The position numbers were made by a program, and so were the translations under genes. The notes beneath the pieces were generated by a model, which saw nothing but the letters and a program-made list of their open reading frames with translations, made no database searches and was not told the DNA's origin. From positions 1-64,000 of the forward strand of contig NZ_LNRU01000001.1 in the NCBI RefSeq assembly GCF_001468225.1: 64,000 nucleotides of DNA. The letters are read 5' to 3'. Below, in pieces: positions 34,881 through 43,544 of the stretch. The DNA is from Sphingopyxis sp. H053. GTDB lineage: Bacteria; Pseudomonadota; Alphaproteobacteria; Sphingomonadales; Sphingomonadaceae. Position 1 is the first letter of the stretch. Each line of letters starts with the position of its first letter.

Positions 34881-34926
34881 AGAGTATGGGAGTCTGCAAT
34901 CGGTCGGGAGCCAAGCGCGACCGCCG

Positions 34927-35598
34927 CTAGTTCACCCGCGCAAACCAGATGACGTGCCGCGGGCCTTTGCCGTTGCTGCGCGCGCGCACGCCGACCTCTT
35001 CGACCTGAAAGCCCGCCGCCGCCAACCGGCGCGTGAAGCGGGCGTCGGGCGCCGCCGACCATATCGCCAAGATGCCGCCGGGGCGCAGCGCCGCCTTGGC
35101 CGTGGCGAGGCCCGCCGCCGAATAGAGACCCTCGTTGGCGTCGCGCGTCAGGCCATCGGGCCCATTGTCGACGTCGAGCAGGATCGCGTCATAGCGGCGC
35201 GTCGCCGCGCCGATCGCCTTCGACACATCGCCGAGGATCAGCTCGACCCGCGGATCGTCGAGACAGCCCGCCGCCAGCTCGGCCATCGGGCCGCGCGCCC
35301 ACTCGATGATGCCCGGCACCAGTTCGGCCACCGCAATCTTTGCATCGGGCCCGAGCGTCGCCAGTGCGGCGCGCAGGGTGAACCCCATGCCATAGCCGCC
35401 GATCAGCAGGCTGGCCGCCTTCGGGCTGCGCAGCCGGTCGCAGGTCATCGTCGCCAGCGCTTCTTCGGAACCGCTCATCCGGCTGCTCATCAATTCGTTG
35501 CGATCGATCGCGATGATGAAATCGTCACCGCGCCGGTACAGCCGCAGTTCGTCGCCGCCCGGCACCTCGGCGGTGCCGATCAGTTCGCGAATCTTCAA
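34927..35598 (-). CDS. Spermidine-synthase-like SAM-binding protein
   Basis: 223 residues. A short N-terminal beta region (ELRLYRRGDDFIIAIDRNELMSS) leads to a Rossmann methyltransferase core: LLIGGYGMGFTLRAAL (motif I), VAELVPGIIEWA (motif II), DPRVELILGDV and YDAILLDVDNGPDGLT. This is the layout of spermidine-synthase-related proteins in alphaproteobacteria. The catalytic Asp of true SpeE (GGGDG context) is not clearly present, so polyamine synthesis is doubtful; a methyltransferase or aminopropyltransferase of unknown substrate is the safer call. Confidence 0.7.
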   Translation of the reverse strand: MKIRELIGTAEVPGGDELRLYRRGDDFIIAIDRNELMSSRMSGSEEALATMTCDRLRSPKAASLLIGGYGMGFTLRAALATLGPDAKIAVAELVPGIIEWARGPMAELAAGCLDDPRVELILGDVSKAIGAATRRYDAILLDVDNGPDGLTRDANEGLYSAAGLATAKAALRPGGILAIWSAAPDARFTRRLAAAGFQVEEVGVRARSNGKGPRHVIWFARVN

Positions 35599-35620
35599 CT
35601 TACGTCGCCCCTTTTCTTAT

Positions 35621-35693
35621 CGTCACCCCGGACTTGATCCGGGGTCCAGACTGCGGGGGCGGCGATGGATGCCGGATCAAGTCCGGCATGACG
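35621..35693. repeat. CGTC...GACG palindromic element, GGACTTGATCCGG subtype, copy 2
   Basis: CGTCACCCCGGACTTGATCC on the left; GATCAAGTCCGGCATGACG on the right. It lies between the spermidine-synthase-like gene and astB. Confidence 0.85.
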
Positions 35694-35707
35694 AAGCGAA
35701 TATGCTG

Positions 35708-36958
35708 TCAAACCAGCTCGCCGAGGTCGAGCGTTTCGAGAAGTGCCGCGCGCGCTTTGCGCACGTCGCTCGCCAGCGCTGCCGAGGCGAGGTCGCCGGG
35801 CGCGATCGCTTCGGGCCAGTGCTTCGCCACGACGCCTGCAATCCGGTCGAGCTTTGCTTCGTCGGCGATAAAGCGCGGATCGACCGTCGCCGGATCGGCA
35901 ACGACGCGCAGGCGCAGGCATGCCGGCCCGCCGCCGTTCGCCATCGACTGGCGCACGTTCACCGGCAGCAGGCGGCGGATCGGGCCGTTGCCCGCGACAT
36001 GTGCCTCCAGCCAGTTCCACACCGCGGGCGTGGCCTGCGCCTCGGTCGGCAGCACCAGCCCCATGCCGCCGCCATCGGGCAAGCTGACGAGCTGCGCGTT
36101 GAACAGATAGGATTTGATCGCGTCGGGCAGGCTCACCGCGCTCGCCGGCACCTCGACGATCTCGACCGCGGGAAAAGCGGCGCGAATTTCGGCGTGCGCC
36201 GCGTCGCGATCCTCGAACGCGGTTTCGTGGGTGAACAGCACATGCTCGTTCGCGACCGCGACGACGTCGTTGTGGAACGCGCCGCCCTGGATCGCGGTGT
36301 CCGACTGACGGATGAACAGCGTGCGCGCGGGATCGAGCCCGTGGTTGCGTGCGATCGCCTTCGACGCGTCGAGATGCTGGCGCGCCGGAAAGCGCCCGCC
36401 GCCGACGCCATAGACGAAGATTTCGACGCCGGCCCCATCGTGCCCGCTGCACAGCCGCATATGGTTCGCCGCGCCCTCGTCGCCGAAGGGGGCGGGGACC
36501 GGCGCATGCACCGCAAAGGCGGGGTCGGCGAACGCGAGGCGAAGCTGTGCGAGCGTGCCCGGCCATTCGTGGCTGCGGTGCGGCATGGTGACGAGGTTCG
36601 CGACGGTCAGATGGCATTTGCCGTCGGCGCTGTCGGGCGCGGGCGAGACGGTCGCGGCGTTGGCGGCCCACATCGACGACGCCGACCACGCCTGCGCACG
36701 CAAATGTCCCTCGGCATCTTCGGGGGTCGTGCCGAGCGTCGCGAGCCATGGCGCATCGGGGCGGTCGAGCGGGGCGAAGAAGCCCTGCGGCAGCCCGAGC
36801 ATCAGATTGTGGCGCATCTTCTCGATGCCCTGCAGCGCCGCGGCGCGCGGCTGCGACACGTCGCCGGCGTTGCTCGCCGACGCGATATTGCCGCGGCTGA
36901 GCCCCGCATAATTGTGGCTCGGGCCGATGATCCCGTCGAAATTGATTTCGGTCAGCAT
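35708..36958 (-). CDS. astB: N-succinylarginine dihydrolase
   Basis: 416 residues. INFDGIIGPSHNYAGLSRGN is the family N-terminus; FAPLDRPDAPWL, SAMWA-type block SSMWAANAATVSPAPD, TLFIRQSD, GGAFHNDVVAVAN and the C-terminal NGGGPACLRLRVV (with the expected catalytic Cys) are seen. It converts N2-succinylarginine to succinylornithine, CO2 and ammonia in arginine catabolism. It begins four bases after the astA stop and is last in the operon. Confidence 0.95.
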   Translation of the reverse strand: MLTEINFDGIIGPSHNYAGLSRGNIASASNAGDVSQPRAAALQGIEKMRHNLMLGLPQGFFAPLDRPDAPWLATLGTTPEDAEGHLRAQAWSASSMWAANAATVSPAPDSADGKCHLTVANLVTMPHRSHEWPGTLAQLRLAFADPAFAVHAPVPAPFGDEGAANHMRLCSGHDGAGVEIFVYGVGGGRFPARQHLDASKAIARNHGLDPARTLFIRQSDTAIQGGAFHNDVVAVANEHVLFTHETAFEDRDAAHAEIRAAFPAVEIVEVPASAVSLPDAIKSYLFNAQLVSLPDGGGMGLVLPTEAQATPAVWNWLEAHVAGNGPIRRLLPVNVRQSMANGGGPACLRLRVVADPATVDPRFIADEAKLDRIAGVVAKHWPEAIAPGDLASAALASDVRKARAALLETLDLGELV

Positions 36959-36961
36959 CGT

Positions 36962-37963
36962 TTAACGTCCGATCCAGCTGATGCCGCTGCCCTTGCCGAC
37001 ACCCAGCAGCTTCGCGGCCTCGCTGTCGAGCGTCGCGCCGTCGCCGATCTTGCCGAAACAACAGCGGAAATCGGCGAGCTGCCCCGTCGCGACCAGCGCG
37101 TCTTCTCCCGTTTCGGCGATCGCCGAAATCTCGATATGCTTGGCGTCCTTGATGCTCGCGACCTGATCGGTGCGCGCGGTCATCGTGGGGCCGCCGTCGA
37201 AGATGTCGACATAATTTTCGAACGCGAAGCCTTCATTCTCGAGCATGCGCATCGCCGCGCGCCCGGTCGGGTGCGGCACGCCGATGACGCTGCGCGCATG
37301 CTCGCCCAGCATCGCGATATAGACGGGATGCTTCGGCATCAGGTCGGCGATGAACTGGTTGCCGTGGACCGCGTTGAACTGGTCGGCTTCCTGGAAATTC
37401 ATCCCGAAGAATTTGCCCGCGACCCCGTCCCAGAAGGGCGATCCGCCCGCCTCGTCGATCACCCCGCGCAGCTCGGCGAGGATGCGGTCGCCGAAGCGCG
37501 CACGGTGCCGCGCGATGAACAGATAGCGCGAGCGTGCGAGCAGCAGCCCGAGCCCGCCGGCGCGCGCCGCGGGGTGCAGGAACAGCCCGCCGACCTCGCT
37601 CGCGCCGTTCAGGTCGTTGCTGAGCATCAGCACCTGCGCGTGGAAGGTGCGGTCGAGCTGCTCGCTATGCTTGCTGTCGGTGCCGATGCGATAGGAATAG
37701 AAGGGCCAGCGCTGGCCGACCTGCCCGAAAATCTGGCAGGTGCCGCGCACTTCGCCGCTGTCCATATCTTCGAGCACGAGCAGGTACAGTTCGTCCGACG
37801 GATATTCCTTGTCGCTCGCGAACGAGGCTTCGGTGCGCTCGAGCTTGGCACGCAACGCATTCTTGTCGGGGGGCAGGTTGGTGAAGCCGCCACCGGTCAG
37901 CTTCGCCATCTCGTAAATGCTTTGCAGGTCGCCCGGCTTGGCCGCCCGGATCACATAATTCAC
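36962..37963 (-). CDS. astA: Arginine N-succinyltransferase
   Basis: 333 residues from a GTG at 37963. The GTG is supported by GGGGGAC before it and by a GTGA overlap with the stop of the upstream gene; no ATG fits. Blocks: YVIRAAKPGDLQSIYEMAKLTGGGFTNLP, NDLNGASEVGGLFLHPAARAGGLG and GMNFQEADQFN. It transfers succinyl from succinyl-CoA to arginine, the first step of the AST pathway. The first-to-last order is M20 peptidase, astA, astB. Confidence 0.94.
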   Translation of the reverse strand: MNYVIRAAKPGDLQSIYEMAKLTGGGFTNLPPDKNALRAKLERTEASFASDKEYPSDELYLLVLEDMDSGEVRGTCQIFGQVGQRWPFYSYRIGTDSKHSEQLDRTFHAQVLMLSNDLNGASEVGGLFLHPAARAGGLGLLLARSRYLFIARHRARFGDRILAELRGVIDEAGGSPFWDGVAGKFFGMNFQEADQFNAVHGNQFIADLMPKHPVYIAMLGEHARSVIGVPHPTGRAAMRMLENEGFAFENYVDIFDGGPTMTARTDQVASIKDAKHIEISAIAETGEDALVATGQLADFRCCFGKIGDGATLDSEAAKLLGVGKGSGISWIGR

Positions 37964-39168
37964 ACAGTCCCCCGTTCCGCTATTCTTGTCATGGTGAGTG
38001 CCGATAACTGCGCGCGTTCGGCGAGGCTGTCGACGATCAGAAATTCGTCCGACGAATGGATCGCGCCGCCGCGCGGACCCATCGTGTCGACGACGGGCAC
38101 GCCGCATGCCGCGATATTATTGCCGTCGCACACCCCGCCCGTCGCGTTCCAGCCGATCGGCAGGCCAAGCGCGGCGCCGCAATCGCGCACCAGCTCGAAC
38201 AGACGCGTCGCCGCGGCGTCGAGCGGCTTCGGCGGACGGTTGAAGCCGCCGTGGACGTGGCAATGCACGTCATGCTCGCGCGAGATTGCCGCGATCGCAT
38301 CGCGCATCGCGGCTTCGGCCGCCGCCATCGCATCGGGGGTCGACGGGCGCATATTGACGCGCAGGATCGCGCTGTCGGGCACGATATTGTTCGGGCCGCC
38401 GCCGTCGATCTTCGCCGGATTGACCTTGAGCGTATCGGACTTCAGCGCGCCGAGCCGCAGCGCGAGATCGGCCGCGGCGAGCAAGGCATTGCGCCCGTCC
38501 TGCGGATTGCGCCCGGCGTGGGCGGCGCGGCCGTGGACGATCACCGAGAAATTGCCGCTGCCCGGCCGCGCGCCCGCCAGCGTGCCGTCGGGCAGCGCGG
38601 GCTCATAGGTCAGCGCCGCGGTCTTGCCCTTCGCCAGCTCGGCGATCAGCCGCGCCGACGCCTGGCTTCCCGTTTCCTCGTCGCTGTTGATCATCACGTC
38701 ATAGCCGACGCGGCTCGCGAGCGGCGATGCCTCCAGCGCGGTGAGCGCCGCGAGGATCACCGAAATGCCGGCCTTCATGTCGGCGGTGCCGGGGCCGTTG
38801 AGCACGCCGTCTTCCAGCCACTTCAACGTCTGGAATGGGTGATCCACGGCAAACACCGTGTCCATATGCCCGGTCAGCAGCAGCTGTACCGGCGCCTCGG
38901 GTCGCACGCGCAGGTGCAAATGGTCGCCGCGCTGGATGGTTTTGACGGTGCCGGCGCTGTCGACGCTTTCGACCGGATCGGCGGCAACCAGCCGGACTTC
39001 GCCGGGCAACGCCGCAAAGGCATCGGCCAGTTCGCCCGCGACGGTCTTCAATCCCGCGAGGTTGCCGGTGCCGCTGTTGATCGCGGCCCATTTCTCCACC
39101 TGCACCAGCATCGGCGCATCGGCGGCGCGTTCGAGCGTCGCATTTTCTGTCGCGGTGAGACTGACCAT
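37960..39168 (-). CDS. M20 family metallopeptidase, CPG2-like, first gene of the ast operon
   Basis: 402 residues from the ATG at 39168 (a TTG-initiated extension to 39240 is less likely). Metal ligands: LLTGHMDTVF (His, Asp), GPGTADMKAG (Asp), SDEETGS (Glu pair) and C-terminal GGAIHSSDEF (His). The dimerisation domain is between about 190 and 305. The nearest type is glutamate carboxypeptidase/ArgE-like deacylases, acting on N-acylated amino acids. Stop and astA start overlap by four bases, so it belongs to arginine degradation; it may replace AstE (succinylglutamate desuccinylase). Confidence 0.85.
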   Translation of the reverse strand: MVSLTATENATLERAADAPMLVQVEKWAAINSGTGNLAGLKTVAGELADAFAALPGEVRLVAADPVESVDSAGTVKTIQRGDHLHLRVRPEAPVQLLLTGHMDTVFAVDHPFQTLKWLEDGVLNGPGTADMKAGISVILAALTALEASPLASRVGYDVMINSDEETGSQASARLIAELAKGKTAALTYEPALPDGTLAGARPGSGNFSVIVHGRAAHAGRNPQDGRNALLAAADLALRLGALKSDTLKVNPAKIDGGGPNNIVPDSAILRVNMRPSTPDAMAAAEAAMRDAIAAISREHDVHCHVHGGFNRPPKPLDAAATRLFELVRDCGAALGLPIGWNATGGVCDGNNIAACGVPVVDTMGPRGGAIHSSDEFLIVDSLAERAQLSALTMTRIAERGTV

Positions 39169-39362
39169 GGGGTGGCTATAGCGAGCGACGATGGGCTTTT
39201 GCACCCCCGGGGCGGCACTTTTGTCTTCACTGTGCTGCAAGTCACTGTTCCGGGCCGCTCTCTTCGGTAATGGGGCAGTCGAATTGCACCGAATCGCAAC
39301 ACATTAACCGAAAGTTCGGAACAGCCTCGTTACGCTGACCGAACCGATAAGTGAGTGAGCCG

Positions 39363-40538
39363 ATGACCGCCGCCTTTGTGCTTGGCATCAACATGTCCGT
39401 CGCCGGCATTTTCGCCGTTGCGTTCGCCGTGGTCGCGGCGACGAACCGCGACGCGCGCGGCGCGCGGTGGCTTGCGCTTGGCTACGGCATGGGGATCGTC
39501 AATGTCGCGCTCGAGTTTCTTCTGACCCGGCAGGTCGATCCCAACCCCGTCGGCATCGGCATTTTCCTCGTCTTCCTGCTCGCGCTCAGCTTCGCGCTGA
39601 TCGGCGTCGCGCATCATTATCGCGCGCGGCCGCCGTGGGGCGCGATGGCCGCGATCTGGGTCGTCACCATCCTCGCCGTGCCAGTGATCTTCAGCATGAC
39701 CTACGGCTCGATCGTGCGTCTGATGCTCTACCAGCTTCCCTATTTTGCGATGCAGACGCTGCTCGGGCTCGTGATCTGGCGCTCGGGCCGGCGTCAGGCG
39801 CTCGACCTGCTGCTCGTCGCGCTCCAGGTGATCGCGGCGGCCATCTATGTCGCCAAGCCCTTTATCGCGGCGATCGTGGGCACGGCGAGCGCACCGCAGG
39901 GCTATATGGCGACGACCTACGCCGCGATCTCGCAAAGCGGGAGCGTCGTCACGCTGATGGCGATCGCGCTCGTCATGCTGCTTGTGATCATGCGCGACAC
40001 CACCGCGGAGATGGTCGCGCGCTCGGAAACCGATCCGCTTTCGAGCGTGCTCAACCGGCGCGGTTTCGAACATCATGCCGAACTGGCGTTGCTGCGCGGC
40101 GGGGACGTGACGGTGCTCGTCACGGCTGACCTCGACGACTTCAAGAAGATCAACGACAGTTTCGGCCACGCCGCGGGCGACGGGGTGATCGCGCATTTCG
40201 CGGCGATGCTGGTCGATGCCGCGCCCGCGGGTGCGATCGTCGGCCGGATCGGGGGCGAGGAATTCGCCGTCCTGCTTCCCGACGCGCTGCTGTCCGACGG
40301 CCGCCTCTACGCCGAAACCGTGCGCACGACCTTTGCGGCGGCGCAATTGCCGGTGCTGGGGGTCGATCGCGGCTTTACGGCGTCTTTCGGCGTCGCGCAG
40401 CGTACCACGGGCGATTCGCTGTTCGACCTGTCGCGCCGCGCCGACGCCGCGCTGTACCGCGCCAAGGCGGGCGGGCGGAATCAGGTGCGGGTCGCGATTG
40501 GCGAACTGGCGCCGGCACCCGCCGTGGGTGTTGCCTGA
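39363..40538 (+). CDS. Membrane-anchored diguanylate cyclase (GGDEF)
   Basis: 391 residues from the ATG at 39363 (an in-frame GTG at 39351 is possible). About six membrane helices (residues 5-215) are followed by a GGDEF domain: SETDPLSSVLNRRGFEHH, DLDDFKKINDSFGHAAGD and the active site GRIGGEEFAVLLP near residue 297. The RxxD inhibitory site expected just upstream is replaced by PAGA, so c-di-GMP product inhibition is probably lost. It should make c-di-GMP in response to a membrane signal. Its stop is two bases from the stop of the convergent WYL-like gene. Confidence 0.92.
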   Translation: MTAAFVLGINMSVAGIFAVAFAVVAATNRDARGARWLALGYGMGIVNVALEFLLTRQVDPNPVGIGIFLVFLLALSFALIGVAHHYRARPPWGAMAAIWVVTILAVPVIFSMTYGSIVRLMLYQLPYFAMQTLLGLVIWRSGRRQALDLLLVALQVIAAAIYVAKPFIAAIVGTASAPQGYMATTYAAISQSGSVVTLMAIALVMLLVIMRDTTAEMVARSETDPLSSVLNRRGFEHHAELALLRGGDVTVLVTADLDDFKKINDSFGHAAGDGVIAHFAAMLVDAAPAGAIVGRIGGEEFAVLLPDALLSDGRLYAETVRTTFAAAQLPVLGVDRGFTASFGVAQRTTGDSLFDLSRRADAALYRAKAGGRNQVRVAIGELAPAPAVGVA

Positions 40539-40540
40539 TT

Positions 40541-40840
40541 TCAGACCGCGAGTAGCGGCGTGTCTTCGGGTTGCGGCGGCGCCGCTTCGAAGTTTGGCAG
40601 CGGATCGAAAGTCTCTTCGATCAGCTCGATCGACGCGAGGCCGCCGAGCTTGAAATGGCCGAGCCGCGGCTCCTCGTCGGATCGCCAGTTCTTGTTGAGG
40701 TTCAGCGCGCTGATGAACAGATCGCCGCGCCGTTCGAACAGAAGATGCGGCGCCAGCGTCAGGACTTGCCCATTGTAATGCGCGGTCACCTTTCGCTTGC
40801 GGGCGATGGCTTCCATCAATTTCAGTCGTGTGTCGTCCAT
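40541..40840 (-). CDS. Stand-alone WYL-like domain protein
   Basis: 99 residues: LMEAIARKRKVTAHYNGQ, then LTLAPHLLFERRGDLFISALNLN and FKLGGLASIELIEETFDPLP. The order (basic helix, HYNG, Ph-L, short beta strands, FKLxxLxSIxxxxxxF) is that of the WYL ligand-binding domain, usually fused to an HTH regulator. Here there is no HTH and no partner gene. A PhaR-box-like site is 37 bases before the start. Sensor or small regulator is inference. Confidence 0.6.
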   Translation of the reverse strand: MDDTRLKLMEAIARKRKVTAHYNGQVLTLAPHLLFERRGDLFISALNLNKNWRSDEEPRLGHFKLGGLASIELIEETFDPLPNFEAAPPQPEDTPLLAV

Positions 40841-40876
40841 GGTTTCAGAGCCGTTCGGGGGAGAAAGGTTTTATTG

Positions 40877-40888
40877 TGCAATGCAGCA
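40877..40888. promoter_or_regulatory. PhaR-box-like site between the WYL-like gene and glcB
   Basis: TGCAATGCAGCA fits TGCRNYGCASMA, recalled as the PhaR consensus in Bradyrhizobium, and shares TTGTGCAxxGCAGCAT with the site at 27992. It stands 37 bases before the WYL-like gene and 167 before malate synthase G. Confidence 0.45.
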
Positions 40889-41054
40889 TAATCACATGCG
40901 GGCGCGGTGGGCAAGTGCCGAAAGTCCGCGCAGCGGCTGAAAACCTATGCGGGAAACACCGCCCATTGCCAATCGAAATCAATCGCGGCATAGGGCGACG
41001 GCCCTTTCCTCCCCGGGTCCACTGGCGCAGCCGCGCCGACCAGAGGGTGCTTGC

Positions 41055-43148
41055 ATGACTGAATTTCTCGATCGCTCCGGCCTGTCCGTCGATTCGCGAC
41101 TGGCCGACTTTATCGAGCAGCGCGCGCTGCCGGGGACGGGGCTCGACGCCGCCAAATTCTGGAGCGATTTCGCCGGGCTGCTCGGCAAATTCGCGCCCGA
41201 AAACGCGTCGCTGCTGGCAAAGCGCGAGGATTTGCAGGCGCAGATCGACGCCTGGCACGAAGCGCGCGCCGGACAAGCGCATGACGCTGCGGCCTATCAG
41301 GCGTTCCTTCGTGACATCGGCTATCTGGTTCCCGAACTCGCAGCCTTCAAAGTCGGCACGCAGAATGTCGATCCCGAAATCGCGACGATGGCGGGACCGC
41401 AGCTCGTCGTGCCCGCGCTCAACGCGCGCTTCGCATTGAACGCCGCCAACGCGCGCTGGGGCAGCCTCTACGACGCCTTCTACGGCACCGACGCGCTTGA
41501 CGCGCCACCGGCCAAGCCCGGCGGCTATGACGCCGACCGCGGCGCCGCGGTGATCGCGCGCGCCAAGGCCTTCCTCGACGAAGCGGTGCCGCTTGCGTCG
41601 GGCAGCTGGGCCGACTGGCAGGGCGGCGAGCCCGCGCTCGCCGATCCCGCGCAATGGGTGGGCAGCAGGCCCGGCGGCATCCTGCTCCGCCACAACGGCC
41701 TGCATATCGAACTGGTGATCGACGAGGGCAGCGCGATCGGTAAGACCGATCCCGCGGGCATCGCCGACGTCGTGCTCGAAGCCGCGCTGACGACGATCAT
41801 CGACCTCGAAGACTCGGTCGCGGCGGTCGATGGCGAGGACAAGGCGCTCGGCTATGCCAACTGGCTCGGCCTGATGCGCGGCGATCTCGTCGAAAGCTTT
41901 GCCAAGGGTGGGCAGACGGTCACCCGCGCGATGGAGGCCGACCGCGAATGGACGTCGCCGTCGGGCGAGTCCTTCGCCCTCCACGGCCGCAGCGTGATGT
42001 TCGTGCGCAACGTCGGCCATCTGATGACGACACCGATGATCCGGCTCGCTGACGGCACCGAAGCGCCCGAGGGCCTCTGCGACGCGGTCATCACCAGCCT
42101 CTGCTCGATCCATGACCTCAAGGGCCTCGGCACGCTCCGGAACAGCCGCGCGGGCAGCATCTATATCGTCAAGCCCAAGCAGCATGGCCCCGAGGAATGC
42201 GGTTTTACCAACCGTCTGTTCGATGCCGTGGAAGATATGCTCGGCCTCGCGCGCCACACGATGAAGGTCGGCGTGATGGACGAGGAACGTCGTACGTCAG
42301 CGAACCTCGCCGCGTGCATCCACGCCGTGAAGGACCGCATCGTCTTCATCAACACCGGCTTCCTCGACCGCACCGGCGACGAGATCCACACTTCGATGCG
42401 CGCGGGTCCGATGATCCCCAAGGGCGAGATGAAGGCGAGCGACTGGATCGCCTCCTACGAAGACCGCAACGTCCGCATCGGCCTCGCCTGCGGCCTCAGC
42501 GGCAAGGCGCAGATCGGCAAGGGCATGTGGGCAATGCCCGACCTGATGAAAGCCATGCTCGACGCCAAGATCGGCCATCCGAAATCGGGCGCGAACACGG
42601 CATGGGTTCCGTCGCCGACCGCCGCGACGCTGCACGCGCTGCACTATCATCAGGTCGACGTGTTCGCGCGGCAGAGGGAAATCGCGGGCGAAGCGGTGCC
42701 GTCGCTCGACCGCTTGCTCAATATCCCGGTTGCGACCGGCCGCAACTGGAGCGAAGCCGAAATCACCCGCGAACTCGATAACAATTGCCAGGGCATCCTC
42801 GGCTATGTCGTGCGCTGGATCGATCAGGGCGTCGGCTGCTCGAAAGTGCCCGACATCGACGACGTCGGCCTGATGGAGGATCGCGCGACTTTGCGCATCG
42901 CCAGTCAGGCGCTCGCCAACTGGCTGCTCCACGGCGTCTGCACCCCCGAACAGGTCGACGCCGCGCTGGCGCGCATGGCGGCGAAGGTCGACGCGCAGAA
43001 TGCGGGCGATGCGCTCTATGAAAAGCTGACCCCCGACGGCATCGCCTATCAGGCCGCGCGCGCACTGATCTTCGAGGGCGTGACGCAGCCGTCGGGCTAT
43101 ACCGAACCGCTGCTGCACAAATATAGGCAAGCGAAAAAGGCGGCGTAG
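41055..43148 (+). CDS. glcB: Malate synthase G
   Basis: 697 residues from the ATG at 41055 (upstream in-frame codons lack a ribosome site and family similarity). [66 protein letters not shown] and [20 protein letters not shown] are family blocks; Asp, Glu and Arg catalytic positions appear intact. It condenses glyoxylate with acetyl-CoA in the glyoxylate shunt. Isocitrate lyase is not in the window. A PhaR-like box upstream hints at a link to storage-polymer metabolism. Confidence 0.95.
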   Translation: MTEFLDRSGLSVDSRLADFIEQRALPGTGLDAAKFWSDFAGLLGKFAPENASLLAKREDLQAQIDAWHEARAGQAHDAAAYQAFLRDIGYLVPELAAFKVGTQNVDPEIATMAGPQLVVPALNARFALNAANARWGSLYDAFYGTDALDAPPAKPGGYDADRGAAVIARAKAFLDEAVPLASGSWADWQGGEPALADPAQWVGSRPGGILLRHNGLHIELVIDEGSAIGKTDPAGIADVVLEAALTTIIDLEDSVAAVDGEDKALGYANWLGLMRGDLVESFAKGGQTVTRAMEADREWTSPSGESFALHGRSVMFVRNVGHLMTTPMIRLADGTEAPEGLCDAVITSLCSIHDLKGLGTLRNSRAGSIYIVKPKQHGPEECGFTNRLFDAVEDMLGLARHTMKVGVMDEERRTSANLAACIHAVKDRIVFINTGFLDRTGDEIHTSMRAGPMIPKGEMKASDWIASYEDRNVRIGLACGLSGKAQIGKGMWAMPDLMKAMLDAKIGHPKSGANTAWVPSPTAATLHALHYHQVDVFARQREIAGEAVPSLDRLLNIPVATGRNWSEAEITRELDNNCQGILGYVVRWIDQGVGCSKVPDIDDVGLMEDRATLRIASQALANWLLHGVCTPEQVDAALARMAAKVDAQNAGDALYEKLTPDGIAYQAARALIFEGVTQPSGYTEPLLHKYRQAKKAA

Positions 43149-43354
43149 CGCCAAAGGCGGCTTTCGACCTTCTTTTTTATCGTCACCCCGGACTTGATCC
43201 GGGGTCCCGCTGTTGGGTCAGGCCGTGCCGACGCGTCAGAAAAGCGGGATCCCGGGTCAAGCCCGGGATGACGAAGGGGGGGGGGGGCAACGCCGCCCCG
43301 CCTTGATCTGTCACCGCCCAAAAACAGGGCAGCCCGGCGTCATTGCTTCACAAA
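43149..43354. other. First part of the glcB to CorA-type gap
   Basis: No gene. It holds a CGTC...GACG palindrome (43181-43273) followed directly by a run of 12 G (43276-43287). Confidence 0.75.
43181..43273. repeat. CGTC...GACG palindromic element, composite copy 3
   Basis: The left half CGTCACCCCGGACTTGATCC matches copies at 34808 and 35621; the right half GGGATCCCGGGTCAAGCCCG...GATGACG is a related but diverged half with the same GACG end. Confidence 0.8.
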
Positions 43355-43383
43355 TTGACACCCCCGGCCGCCGGGCGCATATC
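43355..43383 (+). promoter_or_regulatory. Candidate promoter of the Mg2+ transporter leader
   Basis: A perfect TTGACA (43355-43360), a 17-base spacer and CATATC (43378-43383). The -10 is weak, but the spacing is ideal. Initiation would give a leader of about 155 bases before the CorA-type gene. Confidence 0.5.
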
Positions 43384-43429
43384 GCCGCCCGCCGGAGCGC
43401 GACTCCGGCATCAACCCAAGGACCGAAAA

Positions 43430-43492
43430 ATGGACCCCGACAGTAGACGTCGCACCATATGTCCGGCAGCCACGGCGGTCCGTCAGGGGTAA
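43430..43492 (+). CDS. Leader peptide MDPDSRRRTICPAATAVRQG upstream of the Mg2+ transporter
   Basis: A 20-codon frame with its own Shine-Dalgarno (AAGGA at 43418-43422, seven bases before the ATG). It begins Met-Asp-Pro-Asp and then three Arg, recalling the E. coli/Salmonella mgtL peptide, which begins Met-Glu-Pro-Asp-Pro and also carries an Arg triplet. Acidic-Pro starts destabilise translating ribosomes at low Mg2+ (established for mgtL). The stop TAA abuts an anti-Shine-Dalgarno segment for the next gene. That it is translated and senses Mg2+ is inference. Confidence 0.55.
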   Translation: MDPDSRRRTICPAATAVRQG

Positions 43493-43544
43493 TCTCCTGC
43501 GCATCTCCTGACGCTGGCGGACGCCAGCATTCAGGAGACACTCC
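43493..43544 (+). promoter_or_regulatory. Translational switch: two anti-SD segments competing for the CorA-type ribosome site
   Basis: TCTCCTGACGCTGGC (43504-43518) pairs with GCCAGCATTCAGGAGA (43523-43538; one bulge), burying AGGAG, the Shine-Dalgarno of the ATG at 43545. A second copy of TCTCCTG lies at 43493-43499, directly after the leader-peptide stop, and could pair instead. Ribosome occupancy of the leader frame would decide which pairing forms. Confidence 0.6.

Larger units (their letters stand above)
34626..34926. other. Gap between DUF5996 and the spermidine-synthase-like gene
   Basis: No gene is supported here. It holds a 23-bp tandem duplication (34776-34821) and a CGTC...GACG palindrome (34808-34880). 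Confidence 0.7.

Noticed and set aside
35498..38608. 1036-codon plus-strand frame, the longest in the window
   Set aside because: It covers astB, astA and part of the M20 gene on the opposite strand. Those genes have full family motifs and overlapping stop-start codons. The long frame is a GC-content artefact.
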